Assembly (NCBI GenBank): GCA_023667845.1
Contig: JAMPIU010000112.1
Coordinates: 62,001 to 126,000, forward strand
DNA: 64,000 nucleotides
Direction of reading: 5' to 3'
Source: Dehalobacter sp.
GTDB taxonomy: Bacteria > Bacillota > Desulfitobacteriia > Desulfitobacteriales > Syntrophobotulaceae
The position numbers and the translations under genes are program-made. Under the pieces are notes generated by a model. That model was not told where the DNA came from, ran no database searches, and saw nothing but the letters and a program-made list of their open reading frames with translations. Below are positions 44,786-54,804 of the stretch, in pieces. Position 1 is the first letter of the stretch. Each line of letters opens with the position of its first letter.

Positions 44786-46225
44786 TTAAACGAGAACCCT
44801 TTGCCTGGCTTCTATGATTTTAAGGTAGTATGCGACTTCGAGCCTTTTTTTCTGCAGCTCGCATCCCATCGGATACACTTTAATCAGTTCCCCGCTAAAA
44901 GCTTCATTGGCTGCATGGCATCCGCCGCTGCATGAAAAGCGTGCCCAACAGGCGCGGCATTCTTCCTTTGCATAGACCTGCGCCTGGCGGAAGGATTGAA
45001 CAATTTCTTCCTTCAGTTCACAGTTCGGATCATTCACAGATCCCATTTTATATTTTTCCTTTCCGACAAACTGATGACAGGGGTAAATGTCCCCCTCCGG
45101 CGAAACGGCCACATACTCGTGTCCGGCCCCGCAGCCCGACAACCTCTTAATTAGGCAAGGTCCTTCATCGAGACCTGTATTGAAGTGAAAAAAGACAAAT
45201 TCTTTCCCTGCCTCGCGATATTCCAGCACTTTTTCTCCTAAAATATCGTAGCTTTCTTTGATTTCTGCCAGATCTTCCTCTCTGAAAGCATACTCTTCCT
45301 GCGGAGAAGCTACTACTGGTTCCACAGAGATCCTTCGGATGCCGCTGTCCGCCATATGCAGGACATCCTTATAAAAATCTTTATTGAAATGTGTATAGGT
45401 TCCCCGGACATAAAAATAATTGCCAACAGCATAACGCGATGTCTCCGGCCGCATTTCCGTAAATTTAAGAATCTGTGGCATAATCCGGTCATAACTTCCA
45501 GATCCATTCAGGAAAGGCCGCATTTTGTCATTTACTTCTTTGCGTCCGTCCAAACTCAGTACAACACTGATTCCTTCGTCTTCCAAAAATCTTGCTGTCG
45601 CTTCATCCAGCAAGACCGCATTCGTTGTCAGCGTAAACTTGACCTTTTTGCCCGCTTGAGCGGCTATTTCCCGGCCGTAAACAATCAATTCCCTGATAAC
45701 CGGCAAATTCATCAGCGGTTCACCGCCAAAGAAATCAACCTCGCAATGTCCCCGCTCTCCGCTGTGATCCAATAAAAATTTCAACGCTTTCTTACCGGTC
45801 TCAACGTTCATCAACTCGCGGTTGCCGCCGAACGGTCCTGTTCCCGCAAAACAATATTTACAGCGCAGGTTGCAGTCATGTGCAACGTGCAGGCACATCG
45901 CCTTGATCACCGGCCGGTCAGAAAACGGTAGTACTGTCTCTTCGGGCTCGCAGGAAAATAACAGCTTTTGATCCTGAAGCACTTTCAATTCTGCCAGGAT
46001 TTCCTGTTTTTCTTCAGAAGAAAGGTTATGCCCACATTTTTCCAGCAATTCTTCTGAATTTTCCAGGCTGTTTTTCTGCTGATATGTTATCAATTCCTGA
46101 ATAAAAGCATATGTCTTGTCATCAATCACATGAAGCGACCCTGAATTGACATCATAAGCAATCTGAAGTTTCCCCTGCGTATACACATGTACATTTTTTG
46201 ATATATTGTAGTTCGTTAATTTCAT
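44786..46225 (-). CDS. scfB: Radical SAM/SPASM thioether maturase of SCIFF peptides
   Basis: The 479-residue enzyme has an N-terminal peptide-recognition part (about 10-95), a radical SAM core with the CxxxCxxC cluster site at Cys118, Cys122 and Cys125 (HDCNLRCKYCF), and a C-terminal SPASM domain with many cysteines (CGAGHEY, GDIYPCHQF, CRACWARFSCSGGC) for two further [4Fe-4S] clusters. It matches the maturases that install Cys-to-Thr thioether bonds in SCIFF peptides. The substrate gene lies 144 bases upstream on the same strand. ATG 46225 gives the family start; the frame is open 7 codons further. Confidence 0.93.
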   Translation of the reverse strand: MKLTNYNISKNVHVYTQGKLQIAYDVNSGSLHVIDDKTYAFIQELITYQQKNSLENSEELLEKCGHNLSSEEKQEILAELKVLQDQKLLFSCEPEETVLPFSDRPVIKAMCLHVAHDCNLRCKYCFAGTGPFGGNRELMNVETGKKALKFLLDHSGERGHCEVDFFGGEPLMNLPVIRELIVYGREIAAQAGKKVKFTLTTNAVLLDEATARFLEDEGISVVLSLDGRKEVNDKMRPFLNGSGSYDRIMPQILKFTEMRPETSRYAVGNYFYVRGTYTHFNKDFYKDVLHMADSGIRRISVEPVVASPQEEYAFREEDLAEIKESYDILGEKVLEYREAGKEFVFFHFNTGLDEGPCLIKRLSGCGAGHEYVAVSPEGDIYPCHQFVGKEKYKMGSVNDPNCELKEEIVQSFRQAQVYAKEECRACWARFSCSGGCHAANEAFSGELIKVYPMGCELQKKRLEVAYYLKIIEARQRVLV

Positions 46226-46298
46226 GCTTCTGTTTCCTCTGCCCATCGTAATCGTATTTAGAACAATTATACCATTGAAATACCTTTGTGAAAAAAGA

Positions 46299-46320
46299 AA
46301 ACTTGGCTGACGCCAAGCTT
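46299..46320 (-). terminator. Hairpin between the SCIFF precursor and maturase genes
   Basis: The stem CTTGGC/GCCAAG with flanking A-U and G-U pairs is followed on the minus strand by TTTTCTTTTTT. It lies 50 bases after the precursor stop and can act as a partial terminator that lets the peptide gene be expressed more than the enzyme gene. On the plus strand it is also followed by T residues. Confidence 0.7.
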
Positions 46321-46369
46321 TTTTACAGAACCCCTTTATAGATAACCGTCTGTCTTTATGATGTTTCTG

Positions 46370-46510
46370 TTATTTTTCACAAACTTGATTGCCAACTGTA
46401 CAAGAAGTCTTACAAGCCGATTGGCAAGATGTCTGGCATTTTCCGCACCCTCCGGTTTTGGCTGTTGAGGCTAAGCTCCCCTTAATGATTGTCTGAATAT
46501 GTGTAGCCAT
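46370..46510 (-). CDS. scfA: SCIFF ribosomally synthesised peptide precursor (six cysteines in forty-five residues)
   Basis: A 46-codon gene found by reading the minus strand; it is short and easily missed. The product has cysteines at positions 22, 25, 29, 33, 37 and 44, separated by short Thr/Ser-rich links (CQTSCQSACKTSC, VGNQVCEK), which is the SCIFF pattern. The N-terminal 20 residues are a leader (ATHIQTIIKGSLAS). Thr residues between the cysteines are the expected thioether acceptors. AGGAGG lies six bases before the ATG. The gene starts 14 bases after the lipoprotein stop and precedes its maturase. The function of SCIFF peptides in Clostridia is not known. Confidence 0.93.
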   Translation of the reverse strand: MATHIQTIIKGSLASTAKTGGCGKCQTSCQSACKTSCTVGNQVCEK

Positions 46511-46524
46511 GCGTATCCTCCTTA

Positions 46525-47100
46525 TTATTGTTTAGGCTGACTGAACAAGTAGATAACCTTTCCTTCAGCGGAGTACCCGGTAATATCCGCGCTTACCGAT
46601 GGGACCTGCGGTTCACTGACAAACGCATACCATAATCTCAGCTGATCAGTGTTAACAATTTTCCCCTGGACCTTTTCCCCGCCGATCGTCGTAACGGTTA
46701 CACGTACAATATTCTTATTCGTTATCTTGCCGTAATAGACCGAATATTGGGTGCCGTCTTCTCCAAGATCCGCATATCGCCACTGCAGGCCATCAGGATA
46801 AGTGACAAGCTTACCAACCGCACTTCCTGTCCATTTCCAGCCAAAACTGTTTTTCGTAAATATCCCTGTGCTTAGTTCTTCTTCAAACGTGTAAAACACA
46901 ATTCCTGAATTGTCACTGACTTGTTCAACTTTTACCAAGTCATATCCTTTGGGAATAAGCGGCTTCGCTTTCGCTACCGCATCATCCAATGAGTTGCATC
47001 CGCCTAATACTGCTGTCATGATCACAATGGCCAAAATTGCTGCAATTTTCTTCAGCTTGCCCTTCTTGCGAAACATTCGGCTGCTAGAGTCAGATAACAT
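46525..47100 (-). CDS. Lipoprotein of unknown function upstream of the SCIFF gene
   Basis: The 191-residue protein has a lipobox: after a basic start and a hydrophobic run (ILAIVIMTAVLGGC) the cysteine at about residue 35 would be lipidated. The mature part is beta-rich and has no family that I recognise (FYTFEEEL, GWKWTGSAVGKLV, QYSVYYGKI). The protein would be on the outer face of the membrane. The gene ends 14 bases before the SCIFF precursor, so the three genes (lipoprotein, precursor, maturase) probably share a transcript. The ATG at 47100 has an AAAGGAG site that is a little far (14 bases). Confidence 0.7.
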   Translation of the reverse strand: MLSDSSSRMFRKKGKLKKIAAILAIVIMTAVLGGCNSLDDAVAKAKPLIPKGYDLVKVEQVSDNSGIVFYTFEEELSTGIFTKNSFGWKWTGSAVGKLVTYPDGLQWRYADLGEDGTQYSVYYGKITNKNIVRVTVTTIGGEKVQGKIVNTDQLRLWYAFVSEPQVPSVSADITGYSAEGKVIYLFSQPKQ

Positions 47101-47191
47101 CCTTTTTCTTTCAGCTCCTTTCGGCTTAACGCCTCACTAAAGCCTCATGTGATATGCGTCCCGCAAAAAACCATTAATTAGCTTTTGCGAT

Positions 47192-47214
47192 AAAAAAACC
47201 AGCTTAAAACTGGC
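47192..47214 (-). terminator. Intrinsic terminator downstream of tRNA-Gly
   Basis: The stem GCCAG/CTGGT with an A/T loop is followed by seven T on the minus strand, 15 bases after the CCA end of the tRNA gene. Confidence 0.7.
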
Positions 47215-47229
47215 CTTATATTCTTAAAT

Positions 47230-47304
47230 TGGAGCGGAAGACGGGATTCGAACCCGCGACCCTCGGCTTGGGAAGCCAATGCTCTACCACTGAGCCACTT
47301 CCGC
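47230..47304 (-). tRNA. tRNA-Gly (CCC)
   Basis: The minus strand folds into a cloverleaf: acceptor GCGGAAG/CTTCCGC, D-arm with AGTGGTA, anticodon loop TTCCCAA (anticodon CCC), T-loop TTCGAAT, and an encoded CCA end. Discriminator is T (U). Confidence 0.96.
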
Positions 47305-47550
47305 ATGATATTTCAAGGCTTTAGACTTCCTAGCATGTTCTAGGACCATGGCATACCTTTGTCGGGTAAGCATTATTATACTTCAAAATTTAATACTAGG
47401 CAAGATTATAAGTTCAATTTTTACAATTTCAACGATATTACTAGCTCAGTTGACTCTACCCCAAATTTGGTACAGGTTTTATTTTGTGGTTAATACACTT
47501 TTGGGTATCCCTCCTACACTACCAGTTTCAGCACTTTGTCATCCTTTTTC
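47305..47550. other. Intergenic region between tRNA-Gly and the M14 peptidase gene
   Basis: A 246-base AT-rich spacer with a small inverted repeat TCCTAG/CTAGGA (about 47328-47344). It should hold the tRNA-Gly promoter and the end of the peptidase transcript. No gene is seen. Confidence 0.35.
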
Positions 47551-48831
47551 TTAGCCCGCAGTAGCAAGTGCCGCCAGTAACAACATTCCCTCATTTTCCC
47601 GATAGATCTGCGCGAATTGGGAAATTGGCAGGGGATTTCGGCCAAATCCAACCTCAACCGTATAGCCCGGTCTCCGGTATTTTTCGATAAACCAATCCTT
47701 ATAGCCTGCATACGATGTTATTCCGGTCGCTTCTTCCAGCACATAGCCGCTTTTTTCTGCCAAACTGAGTGCAATTTGCCGGTCCCTGGCCGACGCCAGA
47801 CCTCTGTAATTCCAGTAGATCGCCCTACCTTGGCTGTGGTAGGCCAGAACAAGTCTAAAATTATGATTTCTCGTAAAGTCTGCAACTGCTTTGGATTCAG
47901 GTTCGGATTCCGGTCCTGTCCCTGAAAATCTGGTCGGGCCAGGCCCGGTTATTCCGTGACTGGCTTCCGCTTGTTTCGACAACTGCCAGGATGCATCATA
48001 ATTGTGGTTTAGATCTACGCCACGAATATTGGCCTGCCAGACCTGGCCAAAATCCATCCGGCCTTCATTCCATTTTAGAAGAGATGTGTAGAATGGATGA
48101 TTTATCCGAAGTCCGTTTAAGACCAGATCAATACCATCTGGATTCACCATAGGGATTAAATAAATTGAACTTTGACCCCATATCTCTCTTATGTTGTATC
48201 CCCTGACCGAAGTTCCATCCACATAGTTTTTCAGATAGTTTTCACAGAACTTCATCAGCACAACTGTCGTAATCCATTCCAGTGAATGATGTGACGCATT
48301 ATAAAATACCTGATTCGGTCCATTACCCAGCCTCAGATAGTAAAGATTCCGTCCCATAATACTTTTCCCGGCAACCCCGGTTTCCAAGAAAGGATAGCGT
48401 TTCTGTAACCCGGCAATATCCCGCTGCAAGATTTCGTAGGTATAATTGAGGTTTGTATCGACAATATCAAAAGCATAGGGCACGGTCAACTGTTGTCCTG
48501 CTCTTATATTGTCAGAACTGATCCCGGGATTTGCTGCTAAAAGCCGCTGGGTATTGATTTTATAACGGTTGGCAATCTGGTACAATGTATCTCCCGCAGC
48601 AACTGTAACCATGATGTAGCCGTTCAATAACGGCAGAAGCTTTTGATAAGTAATTGGACCAATGATTCCATCTGCTTGGAGACCACTGGCCGCCTGAAAC
48701 TGTTTGACCACTTGCTCTGTATTTGTTCCGAATACCCCATCTACCGTCCCCGGATCGTAACCCAGCTTTTTGAGTAAAGCCTGAACTTCCATTACATCGT
48801 TTCCTCTAACTCCGATCTTAAGTACGCGCAC
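47551..48831 (-). CDS. Gamma-D-glutamyl-diaminopimelate M14 carboxypeptidase with peptidoglycan-binding and LysM domains
   Basis: A 426-residue cell-wall peptidase. Residues 1-70 are a peptidoglycan-binding type 1 domain (GVRGNDVMEVQALLKKLGYDPGTVDGVFG), residues 75-120 a LysM domain (VAAGDTLYQIANRYKINTQRLLAANPG), and residues 135-426 a zinc carboxypeptidase domain with HxxE ligands (ASHHSLEW), the third ligand in AYHSQG and the catalytic glutamate in YTVEVGFG. It resembles the gamma-D-glutamyl-meso-DAP peptidases of spore-forming Bacilli such as ENP1 and YqgT, which cut the peptide stem of the wall. No signal peptide is evident, so export or mother-cell release during sporulation is uncertain. 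Confidence 0.9.
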   Translation of the reverse strand: MRVLKIGVRGNDVMEVQALLKKLGYDPGTVDGVFGTNTEQVVKQFQAASGLQADGIIGPITYQKLLPLLNGYIMVTVAAGDTLYQIANRYKINTQRLLAANPGISSDNIRAGQQLTVPYAFDIVDTNLNYTYEILQRDIAGLQKRYPFLETGVAGKSIMGRNLYYLRLGNGPNQVFYNASHHSLEWITTVVLMKFCENYLKNYVDGTSVRGYNIREIWGQSSIYLIPMVNPDGIDLVLNGLRINHPFYTSLLKWNEGRMDFGQVWQANIRGVDLNHNYDASWQLSKQAEASHGITGPGPTRFSGTGPESEPESKAVADFTRNHNFRLVLAYHSQGRAIYWNYRGLASARDRQIALSLAEKSGYVLEEATGITSYAGYKDWFIEKYRRPGYTVEVGFGRNPLPISQFAQIYRENEGMLLLAALATAG

Positions 48832-48960
48832 CTAAATCCCCCCATCTATGTTCGTTGTTATAATCTATGGGGATCGGAAAGGATGTGTGTAAAGTTTGCG
48901 GCAAAAACAAAAACGAGTCCTAACAGCAAAAACCGTTAATAACTCGTTTTACAGGACGTA

Positions 48961-49036
<76 letters not shown>

Positions 49037-49081
49037 GTGATCGATTACCAATCTATCGAAACTCAGCTTAATTTAAAAACA

Positions 49082-49157
49082 TGGTGACCCGTACGGGATT
49101 CGAACCCGTGTTACCGCCGTGAAAGGGCGGTGTCTTAGGCCGCTTGACCAACGGGCC
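49082..49157 (-). tRNA. tRNA-Glu (TTC)
   Basis: Cloverleaf with acceptor GGCCCGT, anticodon stem CCGCC/GGCGG and loop CTTTCAC (anticodon TTC), T-loop TTCGAAT and encoded CCA. tRNA-Glu also supplies the glutamate for the hemA reaction in this organism. Confidence 0.95.
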
Positions 49158-49416
49158 ATAGGCGATGCGTTAGTGAACCATGCTATGATGGTTTCACTCA
49201 ATTTTTTTGCTCACGTTTCTGTATTATACAGATAACACGACAAATAGTAAAGAACTTTTTTAGATTTTTTATCTTTTATTTCAATTTATTTCAAAACTTT
49301 TATTTCAAAGATAGTGTATTTTCTTCAATTGCCGGTATTACATTATACTGTATGGTATTTTGATGGCTAATAAAAAAGCTTGCATCCGTTAAGACACAAG
49401 CGTTTTAATCGAGTAT

Positions 49417-49492
49417 TGGTGAGCCATCCGCGACTCGAACGCGGGACACCCTGATTAAAAGTCAGGTGCTCTACCGACTGAGCTAATGGCCC
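49417..49492 (-). tRNA. tRNA-Lys (TTT)
   Basis: Cloverleaf with acceptor GGGCCAT/ATGGCTC (one G-U), anticodon loop CTTTTAA (anticodon TTT), T-loop TTCGAGT and encoded CCA at 49417-49419. Confidence 0.96.
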
Positions 49493-49507
49493 AGGCCACA
49501 ATTCATG

Positions 49508-49537
49508 ATTCTATCATTTCGGCCCCTTGGATGTCAA
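49508..49537 (-). promoter_or_regulatory. Sigma-A promoter of tRNA-Lys
   Basis: TTGACA (49532-49537) and TAGAAT (49508-49513) are 18 bases apart on the minus strand, just upstream of tRNA-Lys at 49492. The TTGACA is embedded in the right arm (minus-strand order) of a perfect 12-bp inverted repeat (49527-49538 with 49555-49566), which may be the purA transcript end or an operator. Confidence 0.65.
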
Positions 49538-49621
49538 GCAAAACTTTAATAATCCTTGACATCCAAGAACCAGGAATTAATCTGAAAAATTAAAGTAAAT
49601 TCAGATTCATTATCAAAATCC

Positions 49622-50923
<1,302 letters not shown>

Positions 50924-50977
50924 TCACGACTTCAATCCAAACTTCATCTTAACAACGATCACCCCTGTTTGTCAATA

Positions 50978-51021
50978 AAATCCGAACATTTGCTGTATTC
51001 CTAGGCCAAACGTTCGAATAT
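50978..51021 (-). promoter_or_regulatory. Candidate PurR operator (inverted PurBox pair) of purA
   Basis: AAATCCGAACATT (50978-50990) is a full match to the Bacillus PurBox AWWWCCGAACWWT. An inverted copy, ATATTCGAACGTT on the minus strand (51009-51021), has two mismatches. The 18-base gap is close to the 16-17 bases usual for paired PurBoxes. Together they form an imperfect palindrome about 75 bases before the purA start. Confidence 0.5.
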
Positions 51022-51059
51022 TTGATACAACCAAATATAAACAATAATCTTACCGTGTA

Positions 51060-52388
51060 TTAACCATAATTCTTATCGAGGTTAACAAATTTCGTAAATT
51101 CCTTCAAATACCCAAGCTCAACTGTACCTACAGGACCATTGCGGTGCTTGGCAATAATAATCTCAGCAATACCTTTTTTCTCCGAATCAGGGTGATAGTA
51201 TTCATCCCTGTAAATAAAGGAAATAAGATCGGCATCAGCCTCGATCGATCCGGATTCCAGAAGGTCGGACATCAGTGGCCGCTTGTCCTGACGCTGCTCA
51301 ACACCGCGGTTAAGCTGAGACAGAGCAATAACCGGCACGGATAGTTCACGTGCAACGCCTTTTAAGCCTCTGGAAATCTGGGCGACTTCCTGCTGGCGGC
51401 TTTCTACCTTCTTGCCGACGGTCATTAACTGCAGATAATCAATAATAATCAGTCCAAGTCCTTGTTCCATTTTTAATCTTCTAGCTTTAGACCGAAGCTC
51501 TGCGAGGGATATCCCAACGGTATCATCAATAAACATTGGTGCCTCGGACAGCGGACCTACAGCCTGGGTAAGCTTTGGCCAGTCTGAGTCCAATAGTTCG
51601 CCGGTCCTGACCCGCTGCTGATCTACCATCGCTTCCGAACAAAGAATACGCTGGACAAGCTGCTCTTTGGACATTTCCAGGCTGAATAACGCTACAGGGA
51701 CCTTGGATTTTACCGCAGCATTCTGTGCCATATTCAGGACAAGTGCCGTTTTGCCCATCGATGGTCTGGCGGCAATAATAACCAGGTCGGAAGCCTGCCA
51801 GCCGGAAGTGATCCGGTCCAACTCCCGAAAATGGGTCGGAACCCCTGTCAGGTTTCCTTTATTGGAATAGAGGTATTCGATCTTGTCAAATGTCTTCAGG
51901 AGAATGCTTCGGATCGTAACGAAACCTTCCTTGGACTGTCTTTGAGAGATTTCTACGATCAGTCTTTCGGCTTCCTCCAATAAACTAAGGGCTTCTTCTC
52001 CCGCTTCGTACCCTTTTTCTTCAATATAGCCGGCAATGCGGATCAGCTGACGGAGCAGGGCTTTTTCCGCCACAATCCGGGCATAATGTTCCACGTTGGC
52101 CGCTGAAGGCACAGATCCGGCGATCTGAGAGATTGTTCCAATTCCCCCGATGCTCTCCAGCCTACCTGCCTGCCTTAAGTTCTCAGCCACTGTAACCAGA
52201 TCAACAGGGTCCCCCTTTTCAAAGATATCCCTGATGACCAGGTAAATGTTTTTATGATTATCGCGGTAGAAATCCTCCGGACGTAGAATCTCGAATACAG
52301 TACTGCCCTTCTGGGGATCAAGCATCAGCGCGCCCAGAACAGCCTGTTCAGCCTCAAGATTATGGGGAGGAACTTTCAAAAGTTCCAT
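51060..52388 (-). CDS. dnaB: Replicative DNA helicase
   Basis: DnaB (called DnaC in Bacillus) is the hexameric fork helicase. The 442-residue protein has the N-terminal DnaG-interacting domain beginning PPHNLEAEQAVLGALMLD and a RecA-like C-terminal domain with IIAARPSMGKTALVLNMA (Walker A), FSLEMSKEQLVQRIL and LIIIDYLQLM (Walker B). The second ATG of an ATGAGCATG pair is used because GGAG lies eight bases before it. It follows lonC at 19 bases. No intein is present. Confidence 0.96.
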   Translation of the reverse strand: MELLKVPPHNLEAEQAVLGALMLDPQKGSTVFEILRPEDFYRDNHKNIYLVIRDIFEKGDPVDLVTVAENLRQAGRLESIGGIGTISQIAGSVPSAANVEHYARIVAEKALLRQLIRIAGYIEEKGYEAGEEALSLLEEAERLIVEISQRQSKEGFVTIRSILLKTFDKIEYLYSNKGNLTGVPTHFRELDRITSGWQASDLVIIAARPSMGKTALVLNMAQNAAVKSKVPVALFSLEMSKEQLVQRILCSEAMVDQQRVRTGELLDSDWPKLTQAVGPLSEAPMFIDDTVGISLAELRSKARRLKMEQGLGLIIIDYLQLMTVGKKVESRQQEVAQISRGLKGVARELSVPVIALSQLNRGVEQRQDKRPLMSDLLESGSIEADADLISFIYRDEYYHPDSEKKGIAEIIIAKHRNGPVGTVELGYLKEFTKFVNLDKNYG

Positions 52389-52407
52389 GCTCATTTCTCC
52401 TCGTTTG

Positions 52408-54333
52408 CTAGGCTTGTGCAATTTTTATAGCTTCCTCTATATTTTCAACAGCAAGGACTTCAATTCCTTTTAATCCCGCAGGAACTTCTCCGCGATTCTC
52501 CGTCGGAATGATCACTGTTTTTACACCGGCCTGTTTGGCACCAAATATTTTTTCGTAAATGCCACCAACCGGTTTGACTTTTCCCTGTATTGAGATTTCA
52601 CCGGTCACGGCTACATCTCCTCTCAGAGGCTGTTGCTTCAAGGCGCTGTAAATCGCCATGGTCGTAGCAAGTCCGGCCGAGGGCCCGTCTATTCTGCCAC
52701 CACCAACCACATTGACATGGAGGTCATAGTTCTTCAAGTCTTCTCCTGTCAGGCTTCGGATCACAGCCGCGGCATTAAACACCGCGTCCCTGGCCATTGA
52801 ACCTGCCGTCTCATTAAAGCGGATACTTCCTTTGCCGGTCTCCCCGTTGAATACTTTCACCTCAATCTCCAGAACCGAGCCAAGGAATCCCGATACCCCC
52901 AGTCCGAGTATTCTGCCGGTATCCTTGCCGGCGGTTACCCGTTTTTGAACGAAAGGAGTCAGTCTGGCTGACCTGAGCACTTCTCTGACATCGTCTTCCG
53001 AAATCAAGACTTCCTTCTTGCCGGGATTCCTAAACCTGGCCAGACCATACGCATCCAAAAGGATGCTGTTCGCTTTTCGTCCCTCAATCATATATTCACT
53101 GATAATTTCCGGTACATTCTCTTCCAACTGCACATTTAGTTTCAGAGCTGCCTGTCTGATAATATGGGTGATATGGGCCGGCTCCAAAGGCTCAAAATAG
53201 ACTTCGGCACAGCGGGAGCGCAAGGCCGGGTTCAGATCCTGCGGCTCTCTCGTAGTGGCCCCAATCAGTACAAAATCTGCGGGAACTCCTTCATCAAAAA
53301 TCTTCTTGATATATAAAGGAATCTGAGGATCATGCGGATCATAATAAGAAGACTCAAAATGAACCCGCTTATCTTCCAGGACCTTCAGCAGCTTATTCAG
53401 CAACGTTGGATCCATCTCTCCAATTTCATCGATAAACAAAACGCCAGTATGAGCATCGTTGACCAAACCCAGTTTGGGCTCGGGAATACCGGTCTCAGCC
53501 AAATCTCTTTTCGCACCCTGATAAATCGGATCGTGAACTGAACCAAGCAAAGGATTGGTGACATCTCGCGGATCCCAGCGCAGCGTCGTACCGTCGACTT
53601 CAATAAACGGCGCATCCTTACTGAAAGGAGAATCCGGAAAATTTTTGACGGTTTCCAGTGCAACCCTGGCTGCTGATGTTTTGCCAACTCCCGGCGGACC
53701 ATAAATCAGGATGTGCTGGGGGAAAGGCGTCGCGAGCTTTGCCAGCAGGGCCTGCAAGGCGCTTTCCTGTCCGACAATTTCTTCCGTCGTCTGCGGTCTC
53801 AGGATTTCAATTGCTGAGGATACCGGCTTTGTTGCTTTCATCTTTTCCAGCTGCGCAAGCTTTCGAAGTGTTTGCGCATTCTCAGGACCTCCTGTCTCTT
53901 TCAGAACCTGGGTCTTGATCTCTTTGATATATTCTTCGTGTCGCTCCTGCATTTTCTCAGCAACCGCCTGATTTAAACGGTCTTCTACGGAACGCTTCGC
54001 AACCGTCTCCGCAATCTGCTCTTCAACCTCCGTCAGAATTGCCGGAATATCTTGCAGGTCCGGCGCCGGTTTGTCCGTGGGATCATCGTTGACAAGCTTT
54101 TGTAAGCCCAATACTCGTTCCTCCAGCTTGTCGGAACGCATCAGGGTAAGAGCCTCCAGCTTGCTCGCCTTTAAAATTAATTTATCTGTTCCGTATAGGT
54201 TGGAAAGCACGACATACAGCGCGTCTATCTCCAGTTTTAACTGTCCGTCCGCAATCTCCGCAGTATATTTCTCGTGATTTTCCTGCCCCTCCTGTTGTAA
54301 AAATTTCTTAAATAAGCCTTTCACGCTGGTCAC
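52408..54333 (-). CDS. Spore-type Lon family ATP-dependent protease (LonC)
   Basis: The 641-residue protein has a coiled N-terminal part (residues about 1-170), an AAA+ module with LIYGPPGVGKTSAARVAL and VLFIDEIGEMDPTLLNKLLKVLED, and a C-terminal Lon protease domain with the Ser-Lys dyad: Ser in GGRIDGPSAGLATTM and Lys in GKVKPVGGIYEKIFGAKQAG. It lacks the N-terminal substrate-binding domain of LonA and resembles the Lon forms found in spore-forming Clostridia between rplI and dnaB. Targets are unknown. It starts 24 bases after rplI. Confidence 0.9.
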   Translation of the reverse strand: MTSVKGLFKKFLQQEGQENHEKYTAEIADGQLKLEIDALYVVLSNLYGTDKLILKASKLEALTLMRSDKLEERVLGLQKLVNDDPTDKPAPDLQDIPAILTEVEEQIAETVAKRSVEDRLNQAVAEKMQERHEEYIKEIKTQVLKETGGPENAQTLRKLAQLEKMKATKPVSSAIEILRPQTTEEIVGQESALQALLAKLATPFPQHILIYGPPGVGKTSAARVALETVKNFPDSPFSKDAPFIEVDGTTLRWDPRDVTNPLLGSVHDPIYQGAKRDLAETGIPEPKLGLVNDAHTGVLFIDEIGEMDPTLLNKLLKVLEDKRVHFESSYYDPHDPQIPLYIKKIFDEGVPADFVLIGATTREPQDLNPALRSRCAEVYFEPLEPAHITHIIRQAALKLNVQLEENVPEIISEYMIEGRKANSILLDAYGLARFRNPGKKEVLISEDDVREVLRSARLTPFVQKRVTAGKDTGRILGLGVSGFLGSVLEIEVKVFNGETGKGSIRFNETAGSMARDAVFNAAAVIRSLTGEDLKNYDLHVNVVGGGRIDGPSAGLATTMAIYSALKQQPLRGDVAVTGEISIQGKVKPVGGIYEKIFGAKQAGVKTVIIPTENRGEVPAGLKGIEVLAVENIEEAIKIAQA

Positions 54334-54357
54334 ATCCTTGTGCTTTACTCTTCGGTC

Positions 54358-54804
54358 TTACTGAGCTTCTATCTTTATCTTCAGATTTGCTGTTACTTCA
54401 AAATGAAGCTTTACGGTAACCTGATATTCTCCCAATCCTTTGATCGGTTCCTTGACTTCAATTTTTCTTTTATCTAGTTTGAGTTGATATTCCTTTTCCA
54501 ATACCTCGGCGATCTCTTTATTCGTTACCGAGCCGAATAAACGGCCTTTTTCACCGACTTTGACTTTGACAATGATATCCATGTTCTCGATTTTTTGGGA
54601 AAGCTCCAGCGCCGCTTGTTTTTCTTTCTGTTTGCGCAGTTCTTCCTGTTTTTGTTTATGCACCAGGTCCTGAACATTTCCCTGAGTTGCCTCAACTGCG
54701 AGTCCGCGCGGGATCAGAAAATTACGGGCATAGCCATCTGAGACTTCGCATACTTTACCCTTTTTACCGAGTGCCTTGACATCTTCTTTTAATATTACCT
54801 TCAC
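54358..54804 (-). CDS. rplI: 50S ribosomal protein L9
   Basis: The 148-residue L9 has the N-terminal rRNA-binding domain with the signature VKALGKKGKVCEVSDGYARNFLIPRGLA, a long connecting helix (about residues 42-75, rich in Lys/Gln) and a C-terminal domain (VGEKGRLFGSVTNKEIAEVL). It binds 23S rRNA near the L1 stalk. The start overlaps the stop of the DUF2232 gene by 4 bases. Confidence 0.97.
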   Translation of the reverse strand: MKVILKEDVKALGKKGKVCEVSDGYARNFLIPRGLAVEATQGNVQDLVHKQKQEELRKQKEKQAALELSQKIENMDIIVKVKVGEKGRLFGSVTNKEIAEVLEKEYQLKLDKRKIEVKEPIKGLGEYQVTVKLHFEVTANLKIKIEAQ

